From assembly GCA_029866055.1 (NCBI GenBank), contig JARXAG010000020.1, positions 1 to 34,977 of the forward strand: a stretch of DNA of 34,977 nt. The letters run 5' to 3'. Positions 7,823-15,790 of this stretch are shown one piece after another (the stretch's first letter is position 1; each line of letters starts with the position of its first letter). The position numbers and the translations under genes were made by a program. Under the pieces are notes generated by a model. It saw only the letters and a program-made list of their open reading frames with translations. It was not told the DNA's origin and did no database searches. This stretch comes from Burkholderiaceae bacterium (lineage in GTDB: Bacteria; Pseudomonadota; Gammaproteobacteria; Burkholderiales; Burkholderiaceae_B).

Positions 7823-8145
7823 ACATCAATCACTACACCTATCGTGTCACTTGGTCTGCCGAAGACAACGAGCACGTGGGTTTATGCACAGAGTTTCCCT
7901 CGCTCTCTTGGCTTGCAGCCAGCCCTGAAAAAGCACTTTCCGGTATCCGCCGAGTCGTGGGTGAAGTGGTTGCCGAAATGACTGCCTGTGGTGAACCCAT
8001 CCCAGAAGCGCTTGCTGAAAAGAACTACAGCGGCCGCTTCATGGTTCGAGTGCCATCGCTCGTGCATCGTCGCCTCGCTACCGAGGCTGCTGATCTGGGT
8101 GTAAGCATCAACCGTTTAGTATCAGCTAAATTGGCTCTGTCTTAA
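7819..8145 (+). CDS. HicB-family antitoxin-like protein (orphan)
   Basis: This 108-aa protein has the HicB layout. The N-terminal partially degraded RNase-H-like fold covers residues 1-60 (YTYRVTWSAEDNEHVGLCTEFPSLSW, then SPEKALSGIRRVV). The C-terminal ribbon-helix-helix covers about 70-108 (SGRFMVRVPSLVHRRLATEAADLGVSINRLV). In complete systems HicB neutralises the mRNA-cleaving toxin HicA and represses the operon. No hicA of about 60 codons lies on either side: upstream is only a short remnant-like frame, downstream is tRNA-Ser. It could be an orphan antitoxin or a solitary HicB-like regulator. Confidence 0.8.
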   Translation: MNINHYTYRVTWSAEDNEHVGLCTEFPSLSWLAASPEKALSGIRRVVGEVVAEMTACGEPIPEALAEKNYSGRFMVRVPSLVHRRLATEAADLGVSINRLVSAKLALS

Positions 8146-8154
8146 CAGCCAAAG

Positions 8155-8177
8155 CTCAAAGAAACCCCGAACGGGTT
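8155..8177 (-). terminator. Weak terminator downstream of tRNA-Ser
   Basis: On the minus strand AACCC-GTTCG-GGGTT forms a 5-bp stem followed by TTTCTTT. It lies about 42 nt after the tRNA 3' end. The stem is short, so confidence is moderate. Confidence 0.4.
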
Positions 8178-8215
8178 GGAAATAGTTCGAACGACTTGGA
8201 ATCAGTTCGAAATAG
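8176..8215. repeat. Two 20-bp tandem units next to tRNA-Ser 3' end
   Basis: TTGGAAATAGTTCGAA (8176-8191) recurs as TTGGAATCAGTTCGAA (8196-8211): 14 of 16 bases match with a 20-nt period. The units abut the tRNA 3' end and share TTCGAA with the tRNA T-loop. They are not full copies of the tRNA end, so they are not convincing attachment sites. Confidence 0.55.
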
Positions 8216-8218
8216 TTT

Positions 8219-8308
<90 letters not shown>

Positions 8309-8597
8309 GGCGGGTGCAATTGGGGAATCAATCGCTGGTAAGACGGCGTTGCGCCATACCTTGGTCAAGCCAAGTATTCTAGCAGAAACCGCGTTTTATT
8401 AGCTTCACGCTCAAAATCTCGCTTCATCGAAGGCAGAGGCGTTCAATATAGCCTTGAAGCAAAGTTTAGGTGGCCCGTCTCCGACTGTTTAGCCGTATTG
8501 TTGGGTCAGTATCATCGTTCAAGTTGGTGAAAAGGCGCATAAGCGCAGACAAGCCGCTAAACTCGACTTTAGTCACCCATTTCATGAGACCCTCGCG
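8309..8597. other. Intergenic stretch between tRNA-Ser and yaaA
   Basis: Nearly 290 nt without a supported gene. It must hold the tRNA promoter (candidate TAGAAT at 8381-8376 on the minus strand) and the yaaA promoter. A small hairpin CTTGG-TCAAG-CCAAG lies at 8360-8374. No repeat or further RNA gene is evident to me. Confidence 0.5.
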
Positions 8598-9368
8598 ATG
8601 CTTTTTGTACTTTCTCCAGCAAAAAAACTGGATTACGACTCGGCCCTGCCAACTGACCTGCACACTCAACCATTGTTTGTAGAAGAGGCCGCTCAGCTCA
8701 TTAAGGTGCTGAAAACGCAATCGGCCGATGACGTCGCGTCTTTGATGGATTTGAGTGAAGCCTTGGCGCAGCTCAACGTTGAGCGCTACGCCACCTGGAA
8801 AAAAACCTTTACGCAAAAAAATTCACGCCAGGCTGTTTTGGCGTTTAACGGTGATGTGTACGAGGGCTTGAACGCGGCCACGCTCAAAGAAAAAGATTTG
8901 CAATGGGCGCAAGAGCATGTGGCAATCTTGAGTGGCCTGTATGGTGTGCTGAGGCCGCTCGATCTGATGCAAGCCTATCGACTTGAAATGGGCACCAAGC
9001 TTGAGAACCCGGGCGGGCCTAATCTGTATGCCTTTTGGAAAACCACCATCGCCCCTTATCTGAACGAGCGCTTAGCAAAAGAGAAGGCCCCCGTTCTGGT
9101 GAACCTAGCCTCTGAAGAATATTTCAAAGCCGTCGACCTCAAAACTCTGAACGCACGCATCGTTCAATGCGTGTTTCAGGATGGCAAAAACGATGTGTAC
9201 AAAGTCGTGAGTTTTCATGCGAAGCGTGCGCGTGGCCTGATGGCGCGCTTTGCGATTGAGCAGCGTGTCACCAAACCAGAAGAGTTGAAAAAATTTAATA
9301 GTGAGGGCTATGCCTTTACGGCGAGCTTGTCGACTGAGGACAAGCTCGTGTTTCGGCGCGTAGGTTGA
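8598..9368 (+). CDS. yaaA: Peroxide stress protein YaaA (UPF0246)
   Basis: This 256-aa protein has the family N-terminus MLFVLSPAKKLDY, the central AFNGDVYEGL near residue 84, LSGLYGVLRPLDLMQAYRLEMGT near residue 110, and NLASEEYFKAVD near residue 165. The E. coli homologue (258 aa) lowers intracellular free iron during hydrogen peroxide stress and binds DNA. Its length and motifs are complete. It is convergent with the DUF1501 gene, with 167 nt between that hold a hairpin and a tandem repeat. Confidence 0.95.
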   Translation: MLFVLSPAKKLDYDSALPTDLHTQPLFVEEAAQLIKVLKTQSADDVASLMDLSEALAQLNVERYATWKKTFTQKNSRQAVLAFNGDVYEGLNAATLKEKDLQWAQEHVAILSGLYGVLRPLDLMQAYRLEMGTKLENPGGPNLYAFWKTTIAPYLNERLAKEKAPVLVNLASEEYFKAVDLKTLNARIVQCVFQDGKNDVYKVVSFHAKRARGLMARFAIEQRVTKPEELKKFNSEGYAFTASLSTEDKLVFRRVG

Positions 9369-9453
9369 ACGCTGCACCTTGACATTCTTATTGCACTGAA
9401 CGGCCAGGTTTTACGCGCAAATTAGATAAAGAGGTGAAGCCTTACCCGCGAGT

Positions 9454-9474
9454 CGCGCTTGTGTCGTAAGCGCG
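9454..9474. terminator. Hairpin between convergent yaaA and DUF1501 gene
   Basis: CGCGCTT (9454-9460) pairs with AAGCGCG (9468-9474) around a 7-nt loop. No T-run follows, so it could be a symmetric but inefficient terminator or only a chance dyad. Confidence 0.35.
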
Positions 9475-9491
9475 CATTGCAAGCACGTAGA

Positions 9492-9545
9492 TGACTGGTG
9501 GGTGCCTGCTATACGAACTGACTGGTTAGTGCCTGCTAAACGAAC
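9492..9545 (-). repeat. 27-bp tandem duplication across the 3' end of the DUF1501 gene
   Basis: Units 9492-9518 and 9519-9545 match at 24 of 27 positions and are directly adjacent. The right unit contains the last codons and stop (TAG) of the minus-strand DUF1501 gene; the left unit repeats them with an in-frame TAG as well (TTCGTATAG). Confidence 0.8.
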
Positions 9546-10690
9546 AAACGCGAGTCAAACGAATCGCGCGCATAAGAGAACACTTCTTTTTGAATCACTT
9601 CGGGCGGTAAGCCGAATACTGATTGAATAGCATCCGCGTAGACGGCCAGCGCATTGACCGTCACCTTCAAATCACGGCCCTCAAAGAGTTGAGATTTTTT
9701 TAAGCCGGGCCACTGACTTACGATCCCCTTTGCTTTGACCAATCCGCCAGCGGCCAAGATGCATGAACCCCAGCCATGATCGGTACCTAAGGTTCCGTTG
9801 ATGCCGACCGTTCTGCCAAATTCGGTTACGGTGATGACAAGGCTCTGCCCCCACTTGGTACCAATGCCCTCGCGATAGCCCCTAAGGGCATCGTCAATTT
9901 GTTTGAGCTTCGTGGCGTTGACCCCTTCGGCCGCGCCTTGCCCAGCATGGGTATCGAAACCGTTAAAGTCCAATACACCGACCACCGGCCCGCCGGGTAA
10001 CTGCATTTTTTGTGCAGCTTCTTTGGCTAGGCTATAGGCTGTTCGACGTTGTTGATTCGGTTCGGGTGTTCCGTCTGCTGCCAAGCGTATGTTGTCTGCT
10101 TGTAGAAGGCGCGCAGCATAGGGTTTGAGCTCTGGGACGTTAGCCCAAAGCTGGCTCACGAGTTCATAGGTCGCTTTGGGTGGTGCTTGCATCCAACTCG
10201 GGTACTGGGTCTCTGACGCAGCATCGCCTCGCAAAATGAGTGGCATGGGGATCGAAATCGCCACGCCGCCCTTTGACTGTGCTGTTCGCATCGCCCGACC
10301 TAGCCAGCCTGAGGCCGAGGCATAGGGTTTCATGATGCCGCTTTGCATGATGTCTTGCCCCTCGAAGTGCGAGCGACCCGTATACCCAAAACCTGTGGCA
10401 TGAATCGCAGTCGCTTGCCCGGCGACCATCAATTCTGCAAACGTGGGTAATGCGGGATGAATGCCAAAAAACTGATTGCCAGCCAGTAAATTCGAGGGAA
10501 TCAATTCAGAACGCAATGACCCAATATCAGAATCCGCAAAAGGCGGGATCGCTGCAAGGCCGTCCATGCCGCCTCGTAGCATGATGACTAACAAGCGCTT
10601 GGCTTGAGAGGGTTGAGCCGAGTTGGCCCACGGCGCAGCACCTGCAAGTGTCAGGCTCGCTGAAAACTTAATAAACTCTCTTCGTTTCAT
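9536..10690 (-). CDS. DUF1501 protein with Tat signal
   Basis: This 384-aa protein belongs to the DUF1501 family, related to the alkaline phosphatase/sulfatase superfamily. I start it at the ATG at 10690 (track ORF is 16 codons longer) because the protein then begins with a twin-arginine signal, MKRREFIKFSASLTLAGAAP, with likely cleavage after ANSA, and a GGGG ribosome site precedes it. Family motifs are in order: LRGGMDGLAAIPPF, GRSHFEGQD, FNGFDTHAGQG and EFGRTVGINGTLGTDHGWGS, supplying His and Asp residues suited to metal binding. It should fold in the cytosol with its cofactor and be exported to the periplasm. It lies 5 nt after the DUF1800 gene in one operon with bdh copy 2. Its reaction is not established. 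Confidence 0.9.
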   Translation of the reverse strand: MKRREFIKFSASLTLAGAAPWANSAQPSQAKRLLVIMLRGGMDGLAAIPPFADSDIGSLRSELIPSNLLAGNQFFGIHPALPTFAELMVAGQATAIHATGFGYTGRSHFEGQDIMQSGIMKPYASASGWLGRAMRTAQSKGGVAISIPMPLILRGDAASETQYPSWMQAPPKATYELVSQLWANVPELKPYAARLLQADNIRLAADGTPEPNQQRRTAYSLAKEAAQKMQLPGGPVVGVLDFNGFDTHAGQGAAEGVNATKLKQIDDALRGYREGIGTKWGQSLVITVTEFGRTVGINGTLGTDHGWGSCILAAGGLVKAKGIVSQWPGLKKSQLFEGRDLKVTVNALAVYADAIQSVFGLPPEVIQKEVFSYARDSFDSRLFV

Positions 10691-10695
10691 TGCGT

Positions 10696-12168
10696 TTAAC
10701 CCCAAAGAATAGCGGGTGAAGTCAAATACACAGCCCAAAGGCTTCTAAGCGACTGATCGGGCATGCGTCGCGCTTGCTTGAGCGTTTTGAAGATTGCGCT
10801 TTGTTCGCCATGCTGTCTGATGACAACCTCGTTGAGCTGATCGCCTTGGCTGACTAAGCGGGGAGCAAACTGAAAGGCGTAACGAATTCTTCGATCAAGC
10901 ATTTCTTTTGAAAGCCAGTCGCGGTCGTAAAGCGACCAACCATTTGGCTGCGGGCAATTGTGAATGGCTTGACCTAGCTCTGACAGCAACTCATGCAGCC
11001 TTTCACCTTTTGTGTCTTTCAGCGGCAAGACAACCGGTAACGTCGCGCCAGTGACGCGATAGATGGTCCAGAGCCACGTCTCGGGGTTTGAAAATTTACG
11101 TAAAACAGGGCCGGCCGCGGCAGCCTCTGCGATGACAGCCTTGTGAATGGTGGGAAGATGGCCATCCGATTTTTGAAAGACCGCACTTAAGCGGCTGATC
11201 AGTTCAGGTGAGGGCGTGTCTGTAATAAAGGCCGTTGCTAGTTTTGTAGAGATGTGGCGCGCTGTGGCCGGATGACGGGCAAGGTCATCCATTAACCTCA
11301 GTAATTTGTCGCGATTCGCATACGCACCACCATATTGTTGGCCCATGACCGTTTGACTCGATGGCTCATGCTTATTGTCATCGAAATAGCTGCCATAGGG
11401 CCCGGACACCGATTGATTGCGTTGCCGACGCCTCACACTCCAGCCGGTCAAAATCATTGCGGTGGCGATCACGTCGTTTTGGGTGTAACCCGCGGCGGGG
11501 CTCAAGGTAAACAACTCAAGTAACTCACGCCCAAGATTTTCGTTAAACGAATCTTTGAGTCTGCCTTTGGCTCTGGCTGGCGAATTTGGTCCAGTCGACT
11601 TGGCATTGTCGAGGTAAAGCACCATCGCTGGATGTGTCACGGCCTCGTTCAGCATTTCGCGAAAATATCCAGACATGTGCCCTCTTAGCATGCGCATGTA
11701 CGGGCCAACGGCGGTGTTGATGTTATTGACTGCCGGCGAAACCGTGAAGTGATTGGTCCAAAAGTGCCAAAAGCGTTCAAATACCGGAGCGGGCCCGTTT
11801 ACGGCCATCGCGCCGCGAGCCAAGATCTCTTTCCAAGGTTCAAGTCGCCAGTAAGGATAATTGACCTGCTCGTAACGAAATTTCTCAACCTCTGACGGCG
11901 TCAATACCTTGGCTTTTTCGTTGCTTAGCAGGCGCGCTTGGTCGTGTTGAAATAATGCTTCGGCAACCTCTGCTTGCGTATGCAGAAGTGTTAATCCTTC
12001 GGGTAGATCCTTGAGCAAATGCCCTTGTCGGTCTGCAAAAAACTGAACGTTGGGCCCGCGGTTCAATTGATCTTGCGCCCAACCGATCACGTCACTTGGT
12101 ATTGTTTCGTCAGGGGCAAAGCCAAAACCGATTTGTCTAGAAAAGCGCGCTGCTTCAAGGGTATTCAC
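10696..12168 (-). CDS. DUF1800 family protein
   Basis: This 490-aa protein shows DUF1800 signatures: FWHFWTNHFTVSP at about residue 133, MVLYLDNAKSTGPNSPARAKG after it, NENLGRELLELFTLS near 208, YTQNDVIATAMILTGW near 230, and the HEPSSQTVMG stretch. The start is GTG at 12168 with GGAG 7 nt upstream. Family members often stand next to DUF1501, as here. No signal peptide is visible: the protein begins directly with the family domain. If it acts with the Tat-exported DUF1501 partner it may be carried along with it, or remain cytosolic. Function is unknown. Spacing to bdh copy 2 is 16 nt. Confidence 0.9.
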   Translation of the reverse strand: MNTLEAARFSRQIGFGFAPDETIPSDVIGWAQDQLNRGPNVQFFADRQGHLLKDLPEGLTLLHTQAEVAEALFQHDQARLLSNEKAKVLTPSEVEKFRYEQVNYPYWRLEPWKEILARGAMAVNGPAPVFERFWHFWTNHFTVSPAVNNINTAVGPYMRMLRGHMSGYFREMLNEAVTHPAMVLYLDNAKSTGPNSPARAKGRLKDSFNENLGRELLELFTLSPAAGYTQNDVIATAMILTGWSVRRRQRNQSVSGPYGSYFDDNKHEPSSQTVMGQQYGGAYANRDKLLRLMDDLARHPATARHISTKLATAFITDTPSPELISRLSAVFQKSDGHLPTIHKAVIAEAAAAGPVLRKFSNPETWLWTIYRVTGATLPVVLPLKDTKGERLHELLSELGQAIHNCPQPNGWSLYDRDWLSKEMLDRRIRYAFQFAPRLVSQGDQLNEVVIRQHGEQSAIFKTLKQARRMPDQSLRSLWAVYLTSPAILWG

Positions 12169-12184
12169 GACTGACTCCGCTCGA

Positions 12185-12967
12185 TCAAATCATTGACCAG
12201 CCGTGGCTGACAACAATTGATTGCCCAGTGAGGGCGTTGGTCTCAAAGCCTGCAACAAACGCGACGGTATTAGCGATGTCAGCAGTCGTTGTAAATTCGC
12301 CGTCTACAGTTTCTTGCAAAAATACTTTTTTAATCACATCTTCTTCACTCATGTTGAACAGGGCGGCTTGCTCTGGGATCTGTTTGTCTACCAGTGGCGT
12401 GCGAACAAAGCCTGGACACACGACATTGGTACGAACGCCGCGTGGGCCGCCTTCTTTGGCGATTGCACGCGCTAAGCCCAGCAAGCCGTGTTTTGCCGTG
12501 ATGTAGGCTGATTTCAATTTTGAGGCCTGATGCGAATGCACCGAGCCCATATAGATGATTGAACCGCCGCGACCGCTGTCGTACATATGCTTAATCGCTG
12601 CTTTGGTGGTTAAGAAAGCACCATCTACATGGATCGCCATGATTTTTTTCCAGTCAGCATATGGAAACTCTTCAATCGGATGAATGATTTGAATGCCGGC
12701 GTTCGACACAAGAATGTCGATACTGCCAAATTCTGTGACGGCGCGATTAACGCCGGCGTTGACTGCGTCTTCATCGGTGACATCCATCACCACACTGATG
12801 GCCCGACCGCCCGCCTTGATGATTTCGGCAACGACTAACTCAGAGGCCGCTGGGTTGAGGTCTGCCACGACCACAGCAGCACCTTGGCGCGCCAAGGTGA
12901 GCGCGCATTCACGGCCGATGCCGCTCGCTGCGCCGGTAATGAGGGCGACTTTGTTTTGAACTGACAT
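12185..12967 (-). CDS. bdhA: 3-hydroxybutyrate dehydrogenase (SDR), copy 2
   Basis: This 260-aa short-chain dehydrogenase has TGAASGIG at about 11-18 and the catalytic triad S142, Y155, K159 (MGSVHS and YITAK). It ends with [13 protein letters not shown]. It aligns without gaps to the copy at 6113-6895 and shares long identical stretches, but has a GC content like the rest of the window. It oxidises 3-hydroxybutyrate to acetoacetate with NAD, by family. AGGAG lies 7 nt before the ATG. It is the first gene of a three-gene operon with DUF1800 and DUF1501 proteins, which makes a 3-hydroxyacid or its ester a plausible substrate theme for all three. Confidence 0.92.
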   Translation of the reverse strand: MSVQNKVALITGAASGIGRECALTLARQGAAVVVADLNPAASELVVAEIIKAGGRAISVVMDVTDEDAVNAGVNRAVTEFGSIDILVSNAGIQIIHPIEEFPYADWKKIMAIHVDGAFLTTKAAIKHMYDSGRGGSIIYMGSVHSHQASKLKSAYITAKHGLLGLARAIAKEGGPRGVRTNVVCPGFVRTPLVDKQIPEQAALFNMSEEDVIKKVFLQETVDGEFTTTADIANTVAFVAGFETNALTGQSIVVSHGWSMI

Positions 12968-13051
12968 GTGAAGCTCCTGAGAGGTGAATCAAAAGTAACT
13001 TGACCAGGTAAAGCTGGCTGGCGCGTGCCGCGGACAACCAGTGTAAGCCGT

Positions 13052-13100
13052 GAGGAAAAATAAAAAAAGACAGCAACTCATTTTGAATGCAAAAAGTTGC
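13052..13100 (-). terminator. Rho-independent terminator of the FUSC gene
   Basis: Reading the minus strand, GCAACT pairs with AGTTGC (13100-13095 with 13078-13073), helped by an inner TTTT/AAAA pairing, followed by TGTCTTTTTTTATTTTT. It lies about 70 nt after the FUSC stop and separates that gene from the bdh copy 2 operon, whose promoter must lie between here and 12968. Confidence 0.8.
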
Positions 13101-13168
13101 AATCTACATCAGCGCAGGCACACTTGCTCGGTGGCTTGAGCAAAGAGCAAAGTGCAAAGACGTCAGGC

Positions 13169-15358
13169 TTACTCAGAGATTGTGTCAGTTGCCCTAAGAT
13201 TTACGTGCGATTTATCGTAAATCACTTCAATTTCTTCATTGATCAGCGTGATCGAGCGTTGCAGTTGCTTGAGCGGGTAGGTCAGATCTGGGAGTGTTCC
13301 GTCTAGTAACGATTTTGGAACAGGGGGAGTAGGCTTCTCGGGCGCGGGTAACAGTTGGGGTAGTAGGGCATTCAAAAACTCGATGCTTGCCTCTGGGATT
13401 TTTGGCGAATTGATCAGTACGGTCGCCGCAGCCGAGATTTGCGAAGACAACATGTGATTTTGTATCACAATGTTATTGAGTTCGATTACGTGCCATTGTC
13501 GCGATTTTGGCTCTAGCATCATGCGATAAAACGCCTCGGCGAAGTTGGCCAGCGCTACGTGTACGTTTTTTCTGGCCAAGCGGATGTTGAAGTCGGCGCG
13601 TTTAATTTCGAACGCAGAGGCGCGCGTTTGGTGCGCCTGCACTTGAGTCAGCGCAGCACGCAGGTATTCGCGATTGGCTGAAATCGCAGCACGCATCAGC
13701 GAGGGCATAAACTGCGCCTCCCACCAGGGCAGCACATAGCTGCAGCCAAACGCAATCACCGAGCCCAAGAAGGTATCAAGCGCACGATCGGCAATGATTG
13801 TCGTTGCACCGGGGTCAAGAAAATTAAACGCGAGCAGCACGGCGTTTGTATTGAACGCTGAAGCCAGCAGGTAATTGATCTGCAATAGGCTGCCGCCGAT
13901 AATCGTTGACAACACCATCGCCGCAAACAACCATGTTTCGTGCTGCGTGGTGTACAAAATACCAAACGCTAGCCCGCAGCCTACCAAGGTGCCTACCAAT
14001 CGCCACCCGTTGCGTTGGCGCGTCAGTGCAAAGCCCGGCTTCATGATGATCAGTACGGTCAGCAAAATCCAATAGCCCTGGCGGGCCAGCGCAGGGATCA
14101 GCGCCGAGAGTGCAAGCGCGATACCCGCGGCAAGTGTGACGCGCAACGCATAGCGACAAATAGGTGAGTCAAGCCGTAAGTTGCTTGTGATTAAACGTGG
14201 TCGAAACTGTTGGCGTGATAGAAATTGCGTTAAAGAGCGATCGATTTTGATGGGATCCAGCAGTTGAGCGTCGCGATCACGTCGCGTTGCCACAATCATT
14301 CGGTCGATTATTTTTGCGCTATTGCGTAAGCGACGCAAAATTTCGATGCATAAGGAATAGAGCTCAGGGTCGCGCTGCGCCAACCCATCGGTGTGCATTT
14401 GCTGTATTTCAAACTCAAGTGCACGCAACTCTGCTTTGACGCTACTGCGTTGCGGTGCGGTGTGCTCGCGCGCCACGGCAAGCGCGATGCGCTCAAGATC
14501 ACTCGCCATTTTATGCAGAGCGTCGCGCATAAACAGCAGGGCGTCCGTGCCCTCAAGTTTTTGCCGTAAAAAAGCATAGTCGGTGCGTGTGGCGACCAGC
14601 AGATCAAGAATCGCAATCATTTCAACGAACAGATTCCAAAGCATTATGCGATTTGAGTCGCTTTGTGCCTTTGGGGTCGCTAGGCCACGCAAGACCATGT
14701 CACGCGCAGCTTGATGTTTATCTGTCATGTCGGCTTGGCAGACAATCAGCTTTCGGTAGCTTTCTTCCAGGTCTTGATCTAAGTCGTACATGTCGGCGCG
14801 CCGCGCGATGTAATCGGCTGTGGCAAAAAGGGCAACCGACAACGCTTGCTCTTTTTCGCGCAATTGCATCACCCGGCTAACCGAGTAACTAAACAGGGTG
14901 TAAAACAGACCGCCACCTAAAGAGGTCAGCGCATGTACCCAGACGTCTTGGGTCGAGAGCGCGTTGTGCAAGGTGACAGTCATGAGCAACAAACAGGCAA
15001 AGCCGATTTGCCCGCCCTTTTTGCCATAGACGGCCAGCATAGAGAAGGCAAAACACTGCCCCATCACAACGACCCAGATTAAGAGCGGATGAGAAGACGC
15101 TAACCCGGTTAGGGTGACGGTCAGGGTGCTTAAGGCTGTGCCGCCCAGCATTTCGCGCGCCCGGTGCTCGTGGGGCCCTGGCTGATCGATAAAAGCCACG
15201 CACAGCGCACCGAAGGTTGCGATCAGACCGCTGGCATACCAACCAAAGACTCCACCCAAGATTGCGATTGGCAGCAAAATTCCGGCCGCACGCCTGACAC
15301 CACTATAAAAGTGGTGGCTGAACAAAAAGCGCTGTAAAGGGCCGTAGTTTAAATTCAT
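13169..15358 (-). CDS. FUSC family inner membrane protein (YccS-like)
   Basis: This 729-aa protein has two hydrophobic blocks, each with several membrane helices: about residues 22-165 (ILLPIAILGGVFGWYASGL, VVVMGQCFAFSMLAVYG) and about 405-545 (ALRVTLAAGIALALSALIPA, GYWILLTVLIIMKPGFA, LVGTLVGCGLAFGI). Long soluble regions follow each block. This duplicated design, and the GYWILLTVLIIMKPGF motif, are typical of YccS/YhfK and the fusaric-acid-resistance/aromatic-acid exporter superfamily. The specific substrate cannot be told from the sequence, and no membrane-fusion partner gene is adjacent. The start has only a weak GAG ribosome site. It is divergent from ilvB and has its own terminator. Confidence 0.87.
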   Translation of the reverse strand: MNLNYGPLQRFLFSHHFYSGVRRAAGILLPIAILGGVFGWYASGLIATFGALCVAFIDQPGPHEHRAREMLGGTALSTLTVTLTGLASSHPLLIWVVVMGQCFAFSMLAVYGKKGGQIGFACLLLMTVTLHNALSTQDVWVHALTSLGGGLFYTLFSYSVSRVMQLREKEQALSVALFATADYIARRADMYDLDQDLEESYRKLIVCQADMTDKHQAARDMVLRGLATPKAQSDSNRIMLWNLFVEMIAILDLLVATRTDYAFLRQKLEGTDALLFMRDALHKMASDLERIALAVAREHTAPQRSSVKAELRALEFEIQQMHTDGLAQRDPELYSLCIEILRRLRNSAKIIDRMIVATRRDRDAQLLDPIKIDRSLTQFLSRQQFRPRLITSNLRLDSPICRYALRVTLAAGIALALSALIPALARQGYWILLTVLIIMKPGFALTRQRNGWRLVGTLVGCGLAFGILYTTQHETWLFAAMVLSTIIGGSLLQINYLLASAFNTNAVLLAFNFLDPGATTIIADRALDTFLGSVIAFGCSYVLPWWEAQFMPSLMRAAISANREYLRAALTQVQAHQTRASAFEIKRADFNIRLARKNVHVALANFAEAFYRMMLEPKSRQWHVIELNNIVIQNHMLSSQISAAATVLINSPKIPEASIEFLNALLPQLLPAPEKPTPPVPKSLLDGTLPDLTYPLKQLQRSITLINEEIEVIYDKSHVNLRATDTISE

Positions 15359-15398
15359 GGCTCAGGCGGGCCTTGGTAAATTGTGCAGCACAGCAACA

Positions 15399-15412
15399 GG
15401 CAATCGATTGCC
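15399..15412. promoter_or_regulatory. 14-bp perfect palindrome in the FUSC/ilvB divergent region
   Basis: GGCAATCGATTGCC is fully self-complementary and lies 41 nt upstream of the FUSC start and about 390 nt upstream of ilvB. It may bind a dimeric regulator. No known site is recognised. The 432-nt region 15359-15790 also holds a GCACCC-CTGTT-GGGTGC hairpin (15606-15622) and the alternative hairpins listed separately. Confidence 0.35.
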
Positions 15413-15703
15413 CATAGGCCTTGAGGGTATCTCAATTTGCGCTGCGACGCACAACGGGTTACAGTTATCGGCTCGCACCTTTAAGCCCACCGCTTTTTTG
15501 TGCAATGGCTTTTAGTTTGGGTCACCGCCCAAACAGTCTTGCCATCTAAACTTTTGCTGCTTTCCCTGCCACAAGCTGCGGCAAGCGCTTCCGTTTCGAT
15601 CCAGTGCACCCCTGTTGGGTGCGTGCATAGCCTGATGGCGAATGCGCGACAGATTGGCAAGGTGTCCGGGTGGCTAGGCTCCGTGAGTCTAAAAGCGTCG
15701 GAT

Positions 15704-15732
15704 CATGTTGCTGAACATGTAGCGGTTCAGCA
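15704..15732 (+). promoter_or_regulatory. Mutually exclusive hairpins in the ilvB leader
   Basis: CATGTT (15704-15709) can pair with AACATG (15714-15719). Alternatively TGCTGAAC (15709-15716) pairs with GTTCAGCA (15725-15732), an 8-bp stem followed by TTTCTC. The two foldings share bases and cannot coexist. They end 58 nt before the ilvB ATG. This is an attenuator-like layout, but the T-run is poor and I see no convincing leader peptide. Confidence 0.4.
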
Positions 15733-15790
15733 TTTCTCAAGACGAGGATGCAATCAGATGGGCGATGCCGGTAATGAAAGGAATGAACTT

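Noticed and set aside
13010-13040. Possible sigma-54 promoter (GGCACG...GC on the minus strand) before bdh copy 2
   Set aside because: The GG to GC spacing is 9 instead of 10 and the -12 element does not read TTGC.
15500-15790. N-terminal extension of IlvB, or a Leu/Val-rich leader peptide (MQWLLVWVTAQTVL...KLLLLSL)
   Set aside because: The frame has no stop before ilvB, so it is not a separate leader peptide, and the added 97 residues do not match the acetolactate synthase N-terminus; the ATG at 15791 has a ribosome site and gives the family length.
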